64,000 nucleotides of DNA, from NCBI GenBank assembly GCA_030123605.1, contig CP126123.1, positions 1,240,001-1,304,000 of the forward strand. The letters are read 5' to 3'. The position numbers and the translations under genes were made by a program. Shown here piece by piece: positions 38,215 through 47,205 of this stretch. Positions within the stretch are counted from its first letter, which is position 1; the number at the start of each line of letters is the position of its first letter. A model generated the notes under the pieces. That model was not told the origin of the DNA. It saw only the letters and a list, made by a program, of their open reading frames with translations, and searched no databases. The DNA is from Nitrospira sp. (GTDB lineage Bacteria; Nitrospirota; Nitrospiria; Nitrospirales; Nitrospiraceae).

Positions 38215-39003
38215 TCAGCGATCTATAAAACGCGGCTGCCGTTTCTCCATGAACGCGGTCAACCCTTCGCGCTTATCTTCCGTATCACAGAGCCCGCCGA
38301 ACAGGTGCGCCTCCAAGGCTAAGCCGGCGCCGAGGTCCAGCCCGGCGCCTTGACGGATCGCCTGAAGTGCCGCGCCCAGCGCCACCCGACTCTTGGAAGC
38401 GATTTTGCGCGCCAGTCCCTGTGCCTGACGCAAGAGATCGTCCGGTGGAACCACCTGGGACAACAAACCGAACACCTCGGCCTTCTCCGCTGAGATCGGA
38501 TCACCGGTCAAGATCAATTCGGTCGCCTTGGATCGACCGATGATCCGCGGAAGCCGCTGAGTGCCGCCGAATCCCGGCATGATGCCCAGATTGATCTCTG
38601 GCTGGCCGAGCCTGCTTCCCTCCGAGGCAAGTCTGATGTGGCAACACATCGCCAATTCCAGCCCCCCACCAAGACAGACACCGTTGATGGCGGCGATGAC
38701 CGGTTTCTCGAATGTTTCGATCCGATTCAAGATCGCCTGACCTTGCAAAGCGATCCGTTCTCCTTCCTGCGCCGAGGCGATCGAGGCCAACACTCGAATG
38801 TCCGCCCCGGCGATAAAAAACCGGCCCGTCCCCGTCAACACGATCGCTTTGACGGTGGCGTCATTGGCCAACAGGTCAAAGGTCCGAGTGAGTTCGGCGA
38901 GGAGTTCCGGAGTCAGCGTGTTCGCCGGCGGATGGTTGATCACCAGAGTCGCCACTGCCCCGTCGATGTTGCAGGAAAGCATTGAGCCGGTCATCGTGGT
39001 CAT
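38215..39003 (-). CDS. Enoyl-CoA hydratase (crotonase family)
   Basis: A 262-residue crotonase. The oxyanion-hole segment FIAGADIRVLA and both catalytic glutamates of hydratases are present: one in CLGGGLELAMCC and one in GQPEINLGIMPGFGGTQRLPR. It should hydrate enoyl-CoA (or crotonyl-CoA) in beta-oxidation. The ATG at 39003 follows GTGAGG. It lies between the hydroxyacyl-CoA dehydrogenase and the patatin gene. It could also hydrate the crotonyl-CoA produced from butyryl-CoA by the isobutyryl-CoA mutase route described on the plus strand. Confidence 0.87.
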   Translation of the reverse strand: MTTMTGSMLSCNIDGAVATLVINHPPANTLTPELLAELTRTFDLLANDATVKAIVLTGTGRFFIAGADIRVLASIASAQEGERIALQGQAILNRIETFEKPVIAAINGVCLGGGLELAMCCHIRLASEGSRLGQPEINLGIMPGFGGTQRLPRIIGRSKATELILTGDPISAEKAEVFGLLSQVVPPDDLLRQAQGLARKIASKSRVALGAALQAIRQGAGLDLGAGLALEAHLFGGLCDTEDKREGLTAFMEKRQPRFIDR

Positions 39004-39112
39004 GTGGGCCTCACTCCATGGAATGATTGGTTCGCCGCTCCATTGATGCATCGAGGAAAACGGAGGTACTCGCGATCACCTTCAGCCGTCCAATGGGCAA
39101 CCATCTGCATCC

Positions 39113-40342
39113 TCAGTATGTAAAGAAGCCTCGCCCCGCGATTTGCCCGGTCAAGCCGGCATCGACCATTCTGCGTAACATCGGCGCCGGCCAGAACCGG
39201 TCGCCCAGGCTCGTCCTGAACTCTTCCAACTCCTGCAACACCCGGTCGATGCCGAGTTGATCGGCAAAATGCAGCGGCCCACCCTTCTCATTCGGAAACC
39301 CCGTGCCTGCGACCATCGCGAAATCAATGTCGCGTGCGGAGGCGACTCCTTCCTGCAGTGCGATCACCGCCTCGTTGACCATCGCCAACAGAGGCCGCGA
39401 TCTGGTCCATCCCATTCTCGTTGTCTGTTGTCCGCTGTGCAGCCTCGCCTGCTGCATCAGATGTTCAAGGCTCTGGTCACGGCCTCCTGCTTCATCGCTC
39501 ACATAGTCGTAAAATCCGTGGCCTGTTTTAATTCCCCATCGTCCCGATTTGACCAAGGCCTCGAGGAGCGGAGCCGGTGCCATGCGAGGCCCATAGGATC
39601 GATGCAGAATGCGTGCGACTTCGAACGCGATATCGAGCCCTACGGCGTCCAACAGCGCGAATGGTCCAACGGGCATGCCGAATGACACCAGATCCTGATC
39701 GATGTCTTTGATGGAAACGGCATCGTCCTGGAGGCACCAGACGGCTTCATTCAAATAGGGAGAAAGCAGCCGGTTGACGAGAAAGCCCGCACATTCCTTC
39801 ACGACGACCGGTGATTTCCGGAGGCTTTCCGCAAAGCCCACAACGTCATCGACGGTCTGCTGGTCCGTGGCAAGGCCGGGAATGACCTCCACGAGCGGCA
39901 TCACATAGGCCGGGTTGAAGAAATGGAGCCCGACTACTTTTCCGGGGCGCTTGGTCGCGGCCCCGAGGGCCGAAATGGAAAGGGCCGAGGTGTTGCTCGT
40001 CAAGATCGCCCCCTTCGTGCAGACCTGATCAAGCTTCTGAAGAATCTGCAGTTTGAGCGCCAAATCCTCCGACACCGCCTCGATCACGAGATCGACATCC
40101 TTGAGACCGTCGAAGGTCTGCGACGCCGTCACGAGCAGCATCTTCTCCTCAAGCTGTTCGGGCGTCATCTTGCCCTTATCCACGCGGGCTTGATAAATCG
40201 CCCGCACGGATTCGACACCCCGCCTGGCCAACGGTTCATCTCGGTCCGCCAGCATCACCGGCAGGCCGGCGTAACTCACCACTTCCGCAATCTGTGCGCC
40301 CATGGTGCCGGCCCCGACGACCCCCACTTTGTAGATATACAT
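39113..40342 (-). CDS. 3-hydroxyacyl-CoA dehydrogenase (two C-terminal domains)
   Basis: A 409-residue enzyme. The NAD-binding domain (VGVVGAGTMGAQIAEVVS) is followed by one 3HCDH C-terminal domain (GFLVNRLLSPYLNEAVWCL) and a second such domain near the end (VNEAVIALQEGVASARDIDFAMVAGTGFP), so it is a longer version of the 290-residue form. It oxidises 3-hydroxyacyl-CoA to 3-oxoacyl-CoA. It is followed by the crotonase gene and preceded by a repeat-rich gap and the thiolase gene. A second, shorter 3-hydroxybutyryl-CoA dehydrogenase lies at 52675. Confidence 0.9.
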   Translation of the reverse strand: MYIYKVGVVGAGTMGAQIAEVVSYAGLPVMLADRDEPLARRGVESVRAIYQARVDKGKMTPEQLEEKMLLVTASQTFDGLKDVDLVIEAVSEDLALKLQILQKLDQVCTKGAILTSNTSALSISALGAATKRPGKVVGLHFFNPAYVMPLVEVIPGLATDQQTVDDVVGFAESLRKSPVVVKECAGFLVNRLLSPYLNEAVWCLQDDAVSIKDIDQDLVSFGMPVGPFALLDAVGLDIAFEVARILHRSYGPRMAPAPLLEALVKSGRWGIKTGHGFYDYVSDEAGGRDQSLEHLMQQARLHSGQQTTRMGWTRSRPLLAMVNEAVIALQEGVASARDIDFAMVAGTGFPNEKGGPLHFADQLGIDRVLQELEEFRTSLGDRFWPAPMLRRMVDAGLTGQIAGRGFFTY

Positions 40343-40360
40343 CGCGCCACCAAACAATGC

Positions 40361-40464
40361 TGAGTTCTGAATTATGAGTTCTGAATTGACAGAAAAACCG
40401 GCTTCACTCCAATCCCTTCGCCTTCACCGCTCCCAATTCATAACTCAGAATTCAGAAATTATTA
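40361..40464. repeat. Intergenic AT-rich heptad repeats, TGAGTTCTGAATT type
   Basis: TGAGTTCTGAATTATGAGTT (40361-40380) followed by CTGAATT holds two copies of a seven-base GARTTYT-like unit, and an inverted copy AATTCATAACTCAGAATTCAG lies at 40436-40456. The same sequence type recurs at 52586 near another hydroxyacyl-CoA dehydrogenase gene. The gap between the two genes could fold into a long hairpin. Its function is unknown. Confidence 0.6.
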
Positions 40465-40472
40465 CTTCGCCC

Positions 40473-41663
40473 TCACACCTGTTCCAGCACCATGGCCGCT
40501 CCTTGCCCGCCGCCTACACACATGGTCACCGCGCCGAGCGCCGCGCCGCGCCGCTGCATTTCGTACAAGAGCGTGATCACCAACCGTGTGCCGGTCATAC
40601 CGACCGGATGGCCCAGCGCGATCGCACCGCCGTTCACATTGACGATGTCCCGCTTAAGCCCCAACAGACGCTCAACGGCGAGATACTGCACTGCAAACGC
40701 TTCGTTCACCTCAATGAGTTCCAAATCGGCGAGACTCACGCCGGCGCGCTTAAGCGCCAACGGCAACGCTTCGGCCGGCCCGATGCCCATGCGGGTAGGC
40801 TCCACCCCGATGAAGGCATAACCCCTGATGCGGCCGAGCGGGCGACGGCCCAACTCGCGCGCCCGCTCGGCGGACATCACGATCGCGGCGGCGGCTCCGT
40901 CGTTGAGCGGACAACTGTTCCCCGCCGTGACTGTTCCTCCCTCCTTGAAGAGCGGCGGATAGAGCGCGAGTTGCTGCTCCGTGAGGCCGACATTCGGACC
41001 TTCGTCTTGCGTCACGATGACGGGGGCGACGTCACGCCCCGCCACCGACTTGGGGACGGTGACCGGTAGGATTTCCGCCTTGAGCCGTCCCTCCCGGATG
41101 GCCTTGAACGCGCGGCGATGGCTGTCCACGGCAAACCGATCCTGCTCTTCGTGGCTGATCCCGAACTCTTCCGCCAAATTCTCGGCCGTCCGGCCCATCA
41201 GCTGACCGCAAAAGGCATCCGTCAATCCCTCCCAGATACTGTCGAGGAACTCCGCGTGGCGAAGCCGCTTCCCCCACCGCATGTCTCGAGACACAAAGGG
41301 TGCACGGCTCATGCTTTCCACCCCGCCCACCGCCTGAACATCCGCATCCTCACATTGGATGTTCTGATAGGCATTGACGAAGGGTTGAAGACCGGACGAG
41401 CAGTTTCGCTGCACCGAATAGGCCGGCGTGCGTATGGGAAGCCCCGCCATGAGGCCGACGACACGAGCCACGTTGTACGCATCGCTCGAGTGCCCGACAG
41501 TGCCCATGATCATGTCGTCGATGAGATGGGGATCGACATCGGCACGTACGATCGCCTCCCGCACCACCAACTCACCCAGCTTGTGGGCCGGGAGGTCCTT
41601 CAGCGCACCGCCGAAGTTGCCGATGGGAGTTCGTACGCCGGCCGTGATGACCACCTCTTTCAC
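40473..41663 (-). CDS. Acetyl-CoA acetyltransferase (thiolase)
   Basis: A 396-residue thiolase, last step of beta-oxidation. The acylated Cys is in [13 protein letters not shown], the His in [15 protein letters not shown] and the second Cys in [10 protein letters not shown]. The start is GTG (41663) after AAGGAGG (GTG AAA GAG). The upstream acyl-CoA ligase gene ends 34 bases before. Together with crotonase, dehydrogenase and acyl-CoA dehydrogenase genes downstream it makes a complete beta-oxidation operon. A second thiolase lies at 51383. Confidence 0.92.
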   Translation of the reverse strand: MKEVVITAGVRTPIGNFGGALKDLPAHKLGELVVREAIVRADVDPHLIDDMIMGTVGHSSDAYNVARVVGLMAGLPIRTPAYSVQRNCSSGLQPFVNAYQNIQCEDADVQAVGGVESMSRAPFVSRDMRWGKRLRHAEFLDSIWEGLTDAFCGQLMGRTAENLAEEFGISHEEQDRFAVDSHRRAFKAIREGRLKAEILPVTVPKSVAGRDVAPVIVTQDEGPNVGLTEQQLALYPPLFKEGGTVTAGNSCPLNDGAAAAIVMSAERARELGRRPLGRIRGYAFIGVEPTRMGIGPAEALPLALKRAGVSLADLELIEVNEAFAVQYLAVERLLGLKRDIVNVNGGAIALGHPVGMTGTRLVITLLYEMQRRGAALGAVTMCVGGGQGAAMVLEQV

Positions 41664-41697
41664 GAAAGCCTCCTTGCCGCCGGTCGCTTTGCCCGTG

Positions 41698-43407
41698 CTA
41701 CACCGGAGCACCGGCGGCGGCCGCGCTTGATTCAGCGCGCAGGGTACGTCGCAAGACCTTTCCGATGAGGTTCCGCGGCAACGATGTCCGGAATTCGACC
41801 GCCACGGGAACCTTGAACCGGGCCAGCGACTTGCCGCAATGTTCGATCAGTTCACGCTCGGTGACGGAGCAGCCCTCTTTCGCCACGACAAACGCCTTGA
41901 CCGCCTCTCCATAGTGACGATCCGGGCTGCCGACGACCACCGCGTCCTGCACCGCCGGATGCTGGAACAGGATCTCTTCGACTTCCCGCGGATAGACCGT
42001 CTCCCCCCAGGGTTTGATCACGTCCTTCTTGCGGTCCACGAAAAAGAAGAAGCCCTGATCGTCTCGCCTGACGATATCTCCGGTATAGAGCCACCCATTC
42101 CGCAACACCGTTCTGGTTTCCTCCTCTTTCTTCCAGTACCCCTGCATGATCTGAGGCCCGCGGACGATCAACTCGCCCGTTTCTCCCGGAGGAAGGTCTC
42201 GAAGCCCCGTCTCCAGATCCACGATCCTGGCATCGGTATCCGGAAAGGGAAGTCCCATCGAACCGCGTGGATGATCTCCATGAATCGGATTGCAGTGGGT
42301 CGTAGGACCTGCCTCGGTCAACCCATATCCTTCCGAAATCTTCACCCCGCTCAGTCGTTCGAATCCTTCCTGCACCTCCGCCTGAAGCGAGCTTGCACCG
42401 CAGAGGCACACCCGTATCGAACGGAGGTCGTACCGGCCGACTTTGGGAAAATCACTGATCATCGAAAACATCATCGGAACGCCGGAAATGATGGTGACTC
42501 GGTATCGATGAATCGCCTTCACCGCCTCCTCGGCATGGAAGCGCGGCAGCAGGATGATCGGACAGCCCGTCGCCATGGCCAGGTTCTGACAAGTACTCAG
42601 ACCATAGCAGTGGAAGAACGGCACCACGCCGAGAAACGTTTCCTTCCCTTCGCGAAAATCCGGGCACCAGGCCCTGCCCTGCAATGCGCTGACGACGACG
42701 TTGCGATGCGTGAGCATGACGCCCTTCGGTGTCCCGGTCGTTCCTCCGGTGTATTGAATCTGCGCCAACGCATCCGGCTGAACCGCCGGAAGAGACGAAG
42801 CACCATTCGCACTCTGTTGGCTTCGTCGGGGCGTCTGATCGAGCAATTCAAGAAAGTCATAGACCGGCGGCTGTTTCTCGACGGCGATCCAGCGTTTTTC
42901 CAAACGCGCCTTGATCGGATAAAGCAGCCGTTTCATGGTCGGAAGAAAATCCTGCAGGCCGGTGAGGATGATCCGTCCCGGCAACTGTATCCGCTCACGA
43001 ACGGCGCGGATGCGCGGATAAAACAGATCCAGCGCCACGATGGTGTCGCTGCCGGAATCGAGCAACTGGCTCTGGAGTTCCCGTTCGACATAGAGGGGAT
43101 TCGTCGGCGTCACGATCGCGCCGGCTTTCAACGCACCGTAATAGGCGATGACCGTCTGCGGAATATTCGGCAACATGAGGGCGACCCGATCGCCGGCCTG
43201 TACGCCGAGCCGGCGCAACGCGAACGCAAAGCGCGTAGTCATCTCGTTCAACTCACCGAAGGAGATACTGGTGCCGTAAAAAAACAGGGCGGGTGATGCG
43301 GAGAACCGTGCGGCTGAACGTTGAAGAAGATCCGGGACCGTCCAATCGGGATAGTCAGTCGTGGCCGGGACGCCAGCATCGTAGCGGCTGATCCAAGACC
43401 GCTGCAT
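41698..43407 (-). CDS. Fatty-acyl-CoA ligase (AMP-binding)
   Basis: A 569-residue adenylate-forming enzyme that activates a carboxylic acid to its CoA thioester. The P-loop-like signature is [18 protein letters not shown], with [16 protein letters not shown] and [25 protein letters not shown], and the C-terminal lysine region near [10 protein letters not shown]. Long-chain acyl-CoA ligase (FadD) is the likely role, from context. ATG 43407 follows GGAGGGG. It is the first gene after the diiron oxidase in the lipid operon. Confidence 0.9.
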   Translation of the reverse strand: MQRSWISRYDAGVPATTDYPDWTVPDLLQRSAARFSASPALFFYGTSISFGELNEMTTRFAFALRRLGVQAGDRVALMLPNIPQTVIAYYGALKAGAIVTPTNPLYVERELQSQLLDSGSDTIVALDLFYPRIRAVRERIQLPGRIILTGLQDFLPTMKRLLYPIKARLEKRWIAVEKQPPVYDFLELLDQTPRRSQQSANGASSLPAVQPDALAQIQYTGGTTGTPKGVMLTHRNVVVSALQGRAWCPDFREGKETFLGVVPFFHCYGLSTCQNLAMATGCPIILLPRFHAEEAVKAIHRYRVTIISGVPMMFSMISDFPKVGRYDLRSIRVCLCGASSLQAEVQEGFERLSGVKISEGYGLTEAGPTTHCNPIHGDHPRGSMGLPFPDTDARIVDLETGLRDLPPGETGELIVRGPQIMQGYWKKEEETRTVLRNGWLYTGDIVRRDDQGFFFFVDRKKDVIKPWGETVYPREVEEILFQHPAVQDAVVVGSPDRHYGEAVKAFVVAKEGCSVTERELIEHCGKSLARFKVPVAVEFRTSLPRNLIGKVLRRTLRAESSAAAAGAPV

Positions 43408-43446
43408 GTACCCCTCCAACCCGTGCCGGTCGATCGATCAACCGGG

Positions 43447-44205
43447 CTACCCGCGCAGTTCCCTCGCCCGCTGTTGCAACACCGGCGACCGGGCCTGCGC
43501 AGGACCGGTCGTCTTCCGTTCCAACCCCATCCAGAACCCTTCAAGATAGTCGAGGACCGCCTTCATGCCGAATCGAAAGTCATCCTTCTCGTGTTCCGAC
43601 AGGCTCCTGTTCGCGGCGCACGTCGTTCCCTCTATCGCCTCCATCGCATGTTCCATGGCCTTTTCGTGCTCAGACTCGAGTTGCCGGTGAAACGTAAAAT
43701 AGGTGATGTCCATGTGCGGATACCTATCCTCCGTCAACCGGATCAACCCGGGAATCAGATGGTCCCACATCGTAATGGCCATGTTCTCCAATCCGAAGGA
43801 AGCCCCCAGCGCCGTCGCATGGTTATCGCTGCCATACAGCGTTTCCATCCCTTCGATGTAAGCGCGAGTGGAGGATCGCATCGGCGTCGTCATCGCTTCG
43901 TGAACGGGGATGTCGATGGAACGAAGAAAGGTTCGATAGAGGAGTTCGTGGCGATGTTTGACCAGACCGTCGCCGAGTTCCGAGTAGAGAACTTTGGTCA
44001 ACTCATCGGCGACGGCCTCATCTTCGGTGTTCACCAACTGGGCGGCGAGGATACGGGGAAAGAACCGTGCGAAACTATAAAACTCGACGGCGAACTCACG
44101 GAACTCTCTGTCGGTCACCTCACCGGTTCGAAAACGTTTCAGATAGGAATTGTTGATCGCTCCATGCCGAAGCACGGCTGCGCGCACCTCTTCGTAAAAC
44201 GACAT
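43447..44205 (-). CDS. Haem-oxygenase-like diiron oxidase (HDO), CADD/TenA fold
   Basis: A 252-residue all-helical protein of the iron-containing redox (TenA/PqqC/CADD-like) fold. Candidate metal ligands fall at the positions of the CADD six-ligand site: Glu76 (YSELGDG), His84 or His86 (KHRHELLY), Glu140 (FGLENMA), His173, Glu177 and His180 (FTFHRQLESEH). Such enzymes include CADD (makes 4-aminobenzoate), UndA (makes alkenes from fatty acids) and N-oxygenases (family knowledge). The SD GGAGGTG precedes the ATG at 44205. It diverges from the tyrosine operon and leads into the lipid operon, so a fatty acid or a tyrosine-derived substrate is possible. Confidence 0.72.
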   Translation of the reverse strand: MSFYEEVRAAVLRHGAINNSYLKRFRTGEVTDREFREFAVEFYSFARFFPRILAAQLVNTEDEAVADELTKVLYSELGDGLVKHRHELLYRTFLRSIDIPVHEAMTTPMRSSTRAYIEGMETLYGSDNHATALGASFGLENMAITMWDHLIPGLIRLTEDRYPHMDITYFTFHRQLESEHEKAMEHAMEAIEGTTCAANRSLSEHEKDDFRFGMKAVLDYLEGFWMGLERKTTGPAQARSPVLQQRARELRG

Positions 44206-44344
44206 CGTGCACCTCCGTCGTCATACAAGGACGTCCACTCTGCTTCCACTGACATTGCACAGCAATGTTCTTTCGCTCCTGCGCCACAACCAAGTCCTCT
44301 CCATGACCGCACTCTGCTCATGGTGAAATAATACATAATCTATA

Positions 44345-44372
44345 TTGAATGATGCAACTATTATGTTATATT
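44345..44372 (+). promoter_or_regulatory. Promoter with repeated TATATTGA in an AT-rich intergenic
   Basis: TTGAAT (44345-44350) and TATATT (44367-44372) are separated by 16 bases and sit about 90 bases before the first gene of the tyrosine operon, a sigma-70-type promoter. The local sequence is strikingly AT-rich for this genome. TATATTGA occurs twice, at 44341-44348 and 44367-44374, 26 bases apart, and could be bound by a regulator. The divergent oxidase gene (44205) would use the same region. Confidence 0.55.
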
Positions 44373-44461
44373 GAGGCATGCGTGAACCACACCCGTCGAG
44401 CGGAAGATATCTGACATGACACGATCCGACGCATCGACGAAGCCGCGCAGGAGGAACCGTC

Positions 44462-45058
44462 ATGAAAAATGCCATCGGAATTGATCACATTACCTTATGC
44501 GTGAAGAATCTGGCGGCGGCAAAATTCCTCTTCACAAACGTTCTCGGCTTTCACGTCATCTGGTCGGCGCAGGACGTGGGTAGCGACAAGTCCAGCATGG
44601 ACACCGTCGTCGTCCAACGAGGCGATGCGAAGATCGCGCTGATGCAGGGCAGAAACAAAGAACACCGATCCCAGATCTGTGAATTCATCGACAAGTACGG
44701 CGAAGGTGTGCAGCACATCGCAATCGAGGTGGACGACATCGATGCCGTCTGCCGCGAATGGGAAACCCACGGCGTTCGATTCAGCGGAGACACCAAGGAC
44801 GGCCGGGATGGATTTGGGCCGCTCAAACAGCGGTTTACCTATCCTCTCTTCCCTGGGTGCGGGGTATTTCTGGAACTGACGCAACGGCAGCATGGGAAGG
44901 AAGAATCCAAGACCTTCGTACGCACTACGGTCGAAGCCCTCTACAAAGACATCGAGCGCGACCAGGTCAAGGGTGTCGAGCGAACCATTGTCGATTACGA
45001 GACCCTTCCGTTGCCGTTCGAAGACGCTCCTTCCAAGCCGTACCGACGGGCGTCGTAG
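44462..45058 (+). CDS. Single-module 4-hydroxyphenylpyruvate dioxygenase-like protein
   Basis: A 198-residue vicinal-oxygen-chelate protein at the head of the tyrosine operon. HPPD normally has two modules and about 350 residues; this one corresponds to the catalytic C-terminal module only. Its three ligands are His9 (IDHITLCV), His85 (GVQHIAIEV) and Glu138 (FLELTQR), as in the HPPD iron site, and it ends with TVEALYKDIERDQVKGV, which matches the HPPD C-terminal helix (xALFxxIExDQ). So it would convert 4-hydroxyphenylpyruvate to homogentisate, if one module dimerises to form the site (inference). ATG 44462 follows GGAGG. The next gene is hmgA, which uses the product. Confidence 0.8.
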   Translation: MKNAIGIDHITLCVKNLAAAKFLFTNVLGFHVIWSAQDVGSDKSSMDTVVVQRGDAKIALMQGRNKEHRSQICEFIDKYGEGVQHIAIEVDDIDAVCREWETHGVRFSGDTKDGRDGFGPLKQRFTYPLFPGCGVFLELTQRQHGKEESKTFVRTTVEALYKDIERDQVKGVERTIVDYETLPLPFEDAPSKPYRRAS

Positions 45059-45093
45059 GACATCGAATCGTACCTGACGTCAGGAGGACCCTG

Positions 45094-46209
45094 ATGTATT
45101 TGGTGAAAAAAGGAACCGCTCCCAACCAGGCTCACGTGGGGATTCCCGACGGCCTGTACGAAGAAGAGCACGGCCGCCAAGGATTCAGCGGGCCTTCTTC
45201 GCACCTGTACCATACCCATCCTCCGACGGCTTGGAGCAAGATCGAAGGGCCCCTGCGGCCGCGTGCCTTTACCTGCACGGAGTTGGTCACGCCGGACTCT
45301 CGCTCCGTCGACGGAAGACCGGTCACGATTCTGGCAAGTCCCGATGCCCGCCTGTCGCTCTCGGGGCGCCGAGAGACGATGGGTCATTTCGTGCGCAACG
45401 GCGACGGCGACGAAATCGTCTTCGTGCACAGCGGGAGAGGGAAGTGGGAAACCGACTATGGTGTGGTGAGCTACGAACCGGGCGATTACCTGGTGATTCC
45501 GAAAGGCACGACCTACCGTATCCATGTCGATTCGAGCGGAGAACCGGGGCTCTTTCTGATCGTCGAAACCTCGGCACCGGTAGAGTTGCCTGATCGAGGC
45601 CCTCTCGGGCGGCATGCGTTGTTCGATCCCGGCGTCCTGACCGTGCCGGAACCGGTCGCTGTCCCTGACGACGCAAAAACGCGGCGCGAGTGGGAAGTGC
45701 GCATCAAGCGGGACGGCGACTACACCACCGTCTCCTACCCCTTCTATCCCATGGATGTGGCGGGCTGGAAGGGCGACCTCTGGGTGGCCAAATTAAACGT
45801 GCGGGATTTTCGTCCCGTCACCAGTCCGCGCTACCACCTTCCACCCAGTGTGCACGCGACCTTTCAAGCCGGTGGAGCGCTGATCTCGACCTTCGCCCCG
45901 CGGCCGCTGGAGAGCGACCCCCAAGCACTACGAGTGCCGTTCTATCACCGCAACATGGACTACGATGAAGTGCTCTTTTACCACCGAGGGGAATTCTTCA
46001 GCCGGGCCGGTATTCAGGCCGGCATGTTGACGCTCCATCCGCAGGGCATTCATCACGGTCCGCAACCTCAAGCCGTCACAGCGGCCACACGCAAGGAACA
46101 GACGGAAGAAGTCGCCGTGATGATCGAATCGCGGCATGCCTTCAAGGTCATGCCGGAGTTTGAAACAGCGGAATGGAAGGACTATGCGATGAGCTGGAGT
46201 CGCCCATGA
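45094..46209 (+). CDS. hmgA: Homogentisate 1,2-dioxygenase
   Basis: A 371-residue cupin-fold dioxygenase that opens homogentisate to maleylacetoacetate. It starts MYLVKKGTAPNQAHVGIPDG after AGGAGG. The iron ligands of the family are visible in FYHRNMDYDEVLFYHRGEF (His and Glu) and GIHHGPQPQ (His). It is a little shorter than human HGO (445), as in many bacteria. The gene follows the HPPD-like gene by 35 bases and overlaps the fumarylacetoacetase gene by four bases, so the product can go straight on. Confidence 0.92.
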   Translation: MYLVKKGTAPNQAHVGIPDGLYEEEHGRQGFSGPSSHLYHTHPPTAWSKIEGPLRPRAFTCTELVTPDSRSVDGRPVTILASPDARLSLSGRRETMGHFVRNGDGDEIVFVHSGRGKWETDYGVVSYEPGDYLVIPKGTTYRIHVDSSGEPGLFLIVETSAPVELPDRGPLGRHALFDPGVLTVPEPVAVPDDAKTRREWEVRIKRDGDYTTVSYPFYPMDVAGWKGDLWVAKLNVRDFRPVTSPRYHLPPSVHATFQAGGALISTFAPRPLESDPQALRVPFYHRNMDYDEVLFYHRGEFFSRAGIQAGMLTLHPQGIHHGPQPQAVTAATRKEQTEEVAVMIESRHAFKVMPEFETAEWKDYAMSWSRP

Positions 46210-47189
46210 AACTCGTGAGCTTCCAAATCGACAGTCCCATCGGAACCTTTACCAGGGTCGGTGCATGGCATGGTCACTCCGTCGTCGATCTCAATATGGC
46301 CTATGCCTGTCTCCTCGCGGACCGACGGGAAGCGCAACCGCGCCGACTCGCCGATGCGCAGGTGCCCGCAACCATGTTGGAGTTTTTGGAAGGCGGTATG
46401 TCCACGATGGCCGCTGCCGCTCTCGCCTTCAATCACGCGGTGAGTCTCGGCCCCTCCGCCAGAGGGTCGAACGGTGAGACGATTGTCTACGATCCGGCGG
46501 CCGTCCGGTTGACGGCCCCACTCCCCAACCCTCCTTCGCTGCGCGATTTCATCGCCTTCGAAGACCATATCGCCGCGACCTCCAAGCGGCGGGGGCAACC
46601 GATTCCGCCCGAGTGGTACAAGGCACCGGTCTACTATAAGGGCAACCATCGGACCATCATCGGACCGGATCAGGAGCTGTGCTGGCCGTTGAACACAACC
46701 AAGTTGGATTACGAATTGGAGTTGGCCTGTATCATCGGACGTACGGGGATGGATATCGCCGAACGGGATGCGACGAACTATATCGCCGGCTATACGATCA
46801 TGAACGACTTCAGCGCGAGGGACATTCAGTTCCAGGAAATGGCCTGCCGGCTCGGGCCTGCAAAGGGAAAAGATTTCGCGACCGCCATCGGACCTTGCCT
46901 GGTCACACCCGACGAGGTCCCCGATCTGGCCTCATTGCGGATGGTCGCACGGGTGAACGGAGAGGTCTGGTCGGAAGGGCGGTTCGGCACGATCCATTGG
47001 TCCTTCCCGCAGATGATCGAACATGTGTCGCGGGGCGAAGCCATCTATCCCGGCGACCTGTTGGGGTCCGGCACGGTCGGCGGCGGATGCGGGTTGGAAC
47101 TCGACCGATATCTCAAGCGCGGTGATGTCGTCGAACTGGAAATCCAGCCGATCGGCATCCTCAGAACGACGATTGCGGTGAACCACTAA
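46206..47189 (+). CDS. Fumarylacetoacetate hydrolase family protein
   Basis: A 327-residue FAH-fold enzyme, last step of tyrosine degradation. The catalytic-core segments are ELELACIIG and YIAGYTIMNDFSARDIQ with the Glu/Asp metal ligands, and the C-terminal GSGTVGGGCGLE lines the active site. It starts ATG 46206, overlapping the hmgA stop (ATGA). The intermediate step, maleylacetoacetate isomerase, has no gene in this window; a glutathione-independent or non-enzymatic isomerisation, or a gene elsewhere, must fill the gap. Confidence 0.88.
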   Translation: MKLVSFQIDSPIGTFTRVGAWHGHSVVDLNMAYACLLADRREAQPRRLADAQVPATMLEFLEGGMSTMAAAALAFNHAVSLGPSARGSNGETIVYDPAAVRLTAPLPNPPSLRDFIAFEDHIAATSKRRGQPIPPEWYKAPVYYKGNHRTIIGPDQELCWPLNTTKLDYELELACIIGRTGMDIAERDATNYIAGYTIMNDFSARDIQFQEMACRLGPAKGKDFATAIGPCLVTPDEVPDLASLRMVARVNGEVWSEGRFGTIHWSFPQMIEHVSRGEAIYPGDLLGSGTVGGGCGLELDRYLKRGDVVELEIQPIGILRTTIAVNH

Positions 47190-47205
47190 CGGAACAGGGT
47201 CGAAC

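Noticed and set aside
41839-43296. Long antisense open frame (about 485 codons) opposite the acyl-CoA ligase gene
   Set aside because: It is a mirror of a well-supported gene, with no ribosome site or motif.
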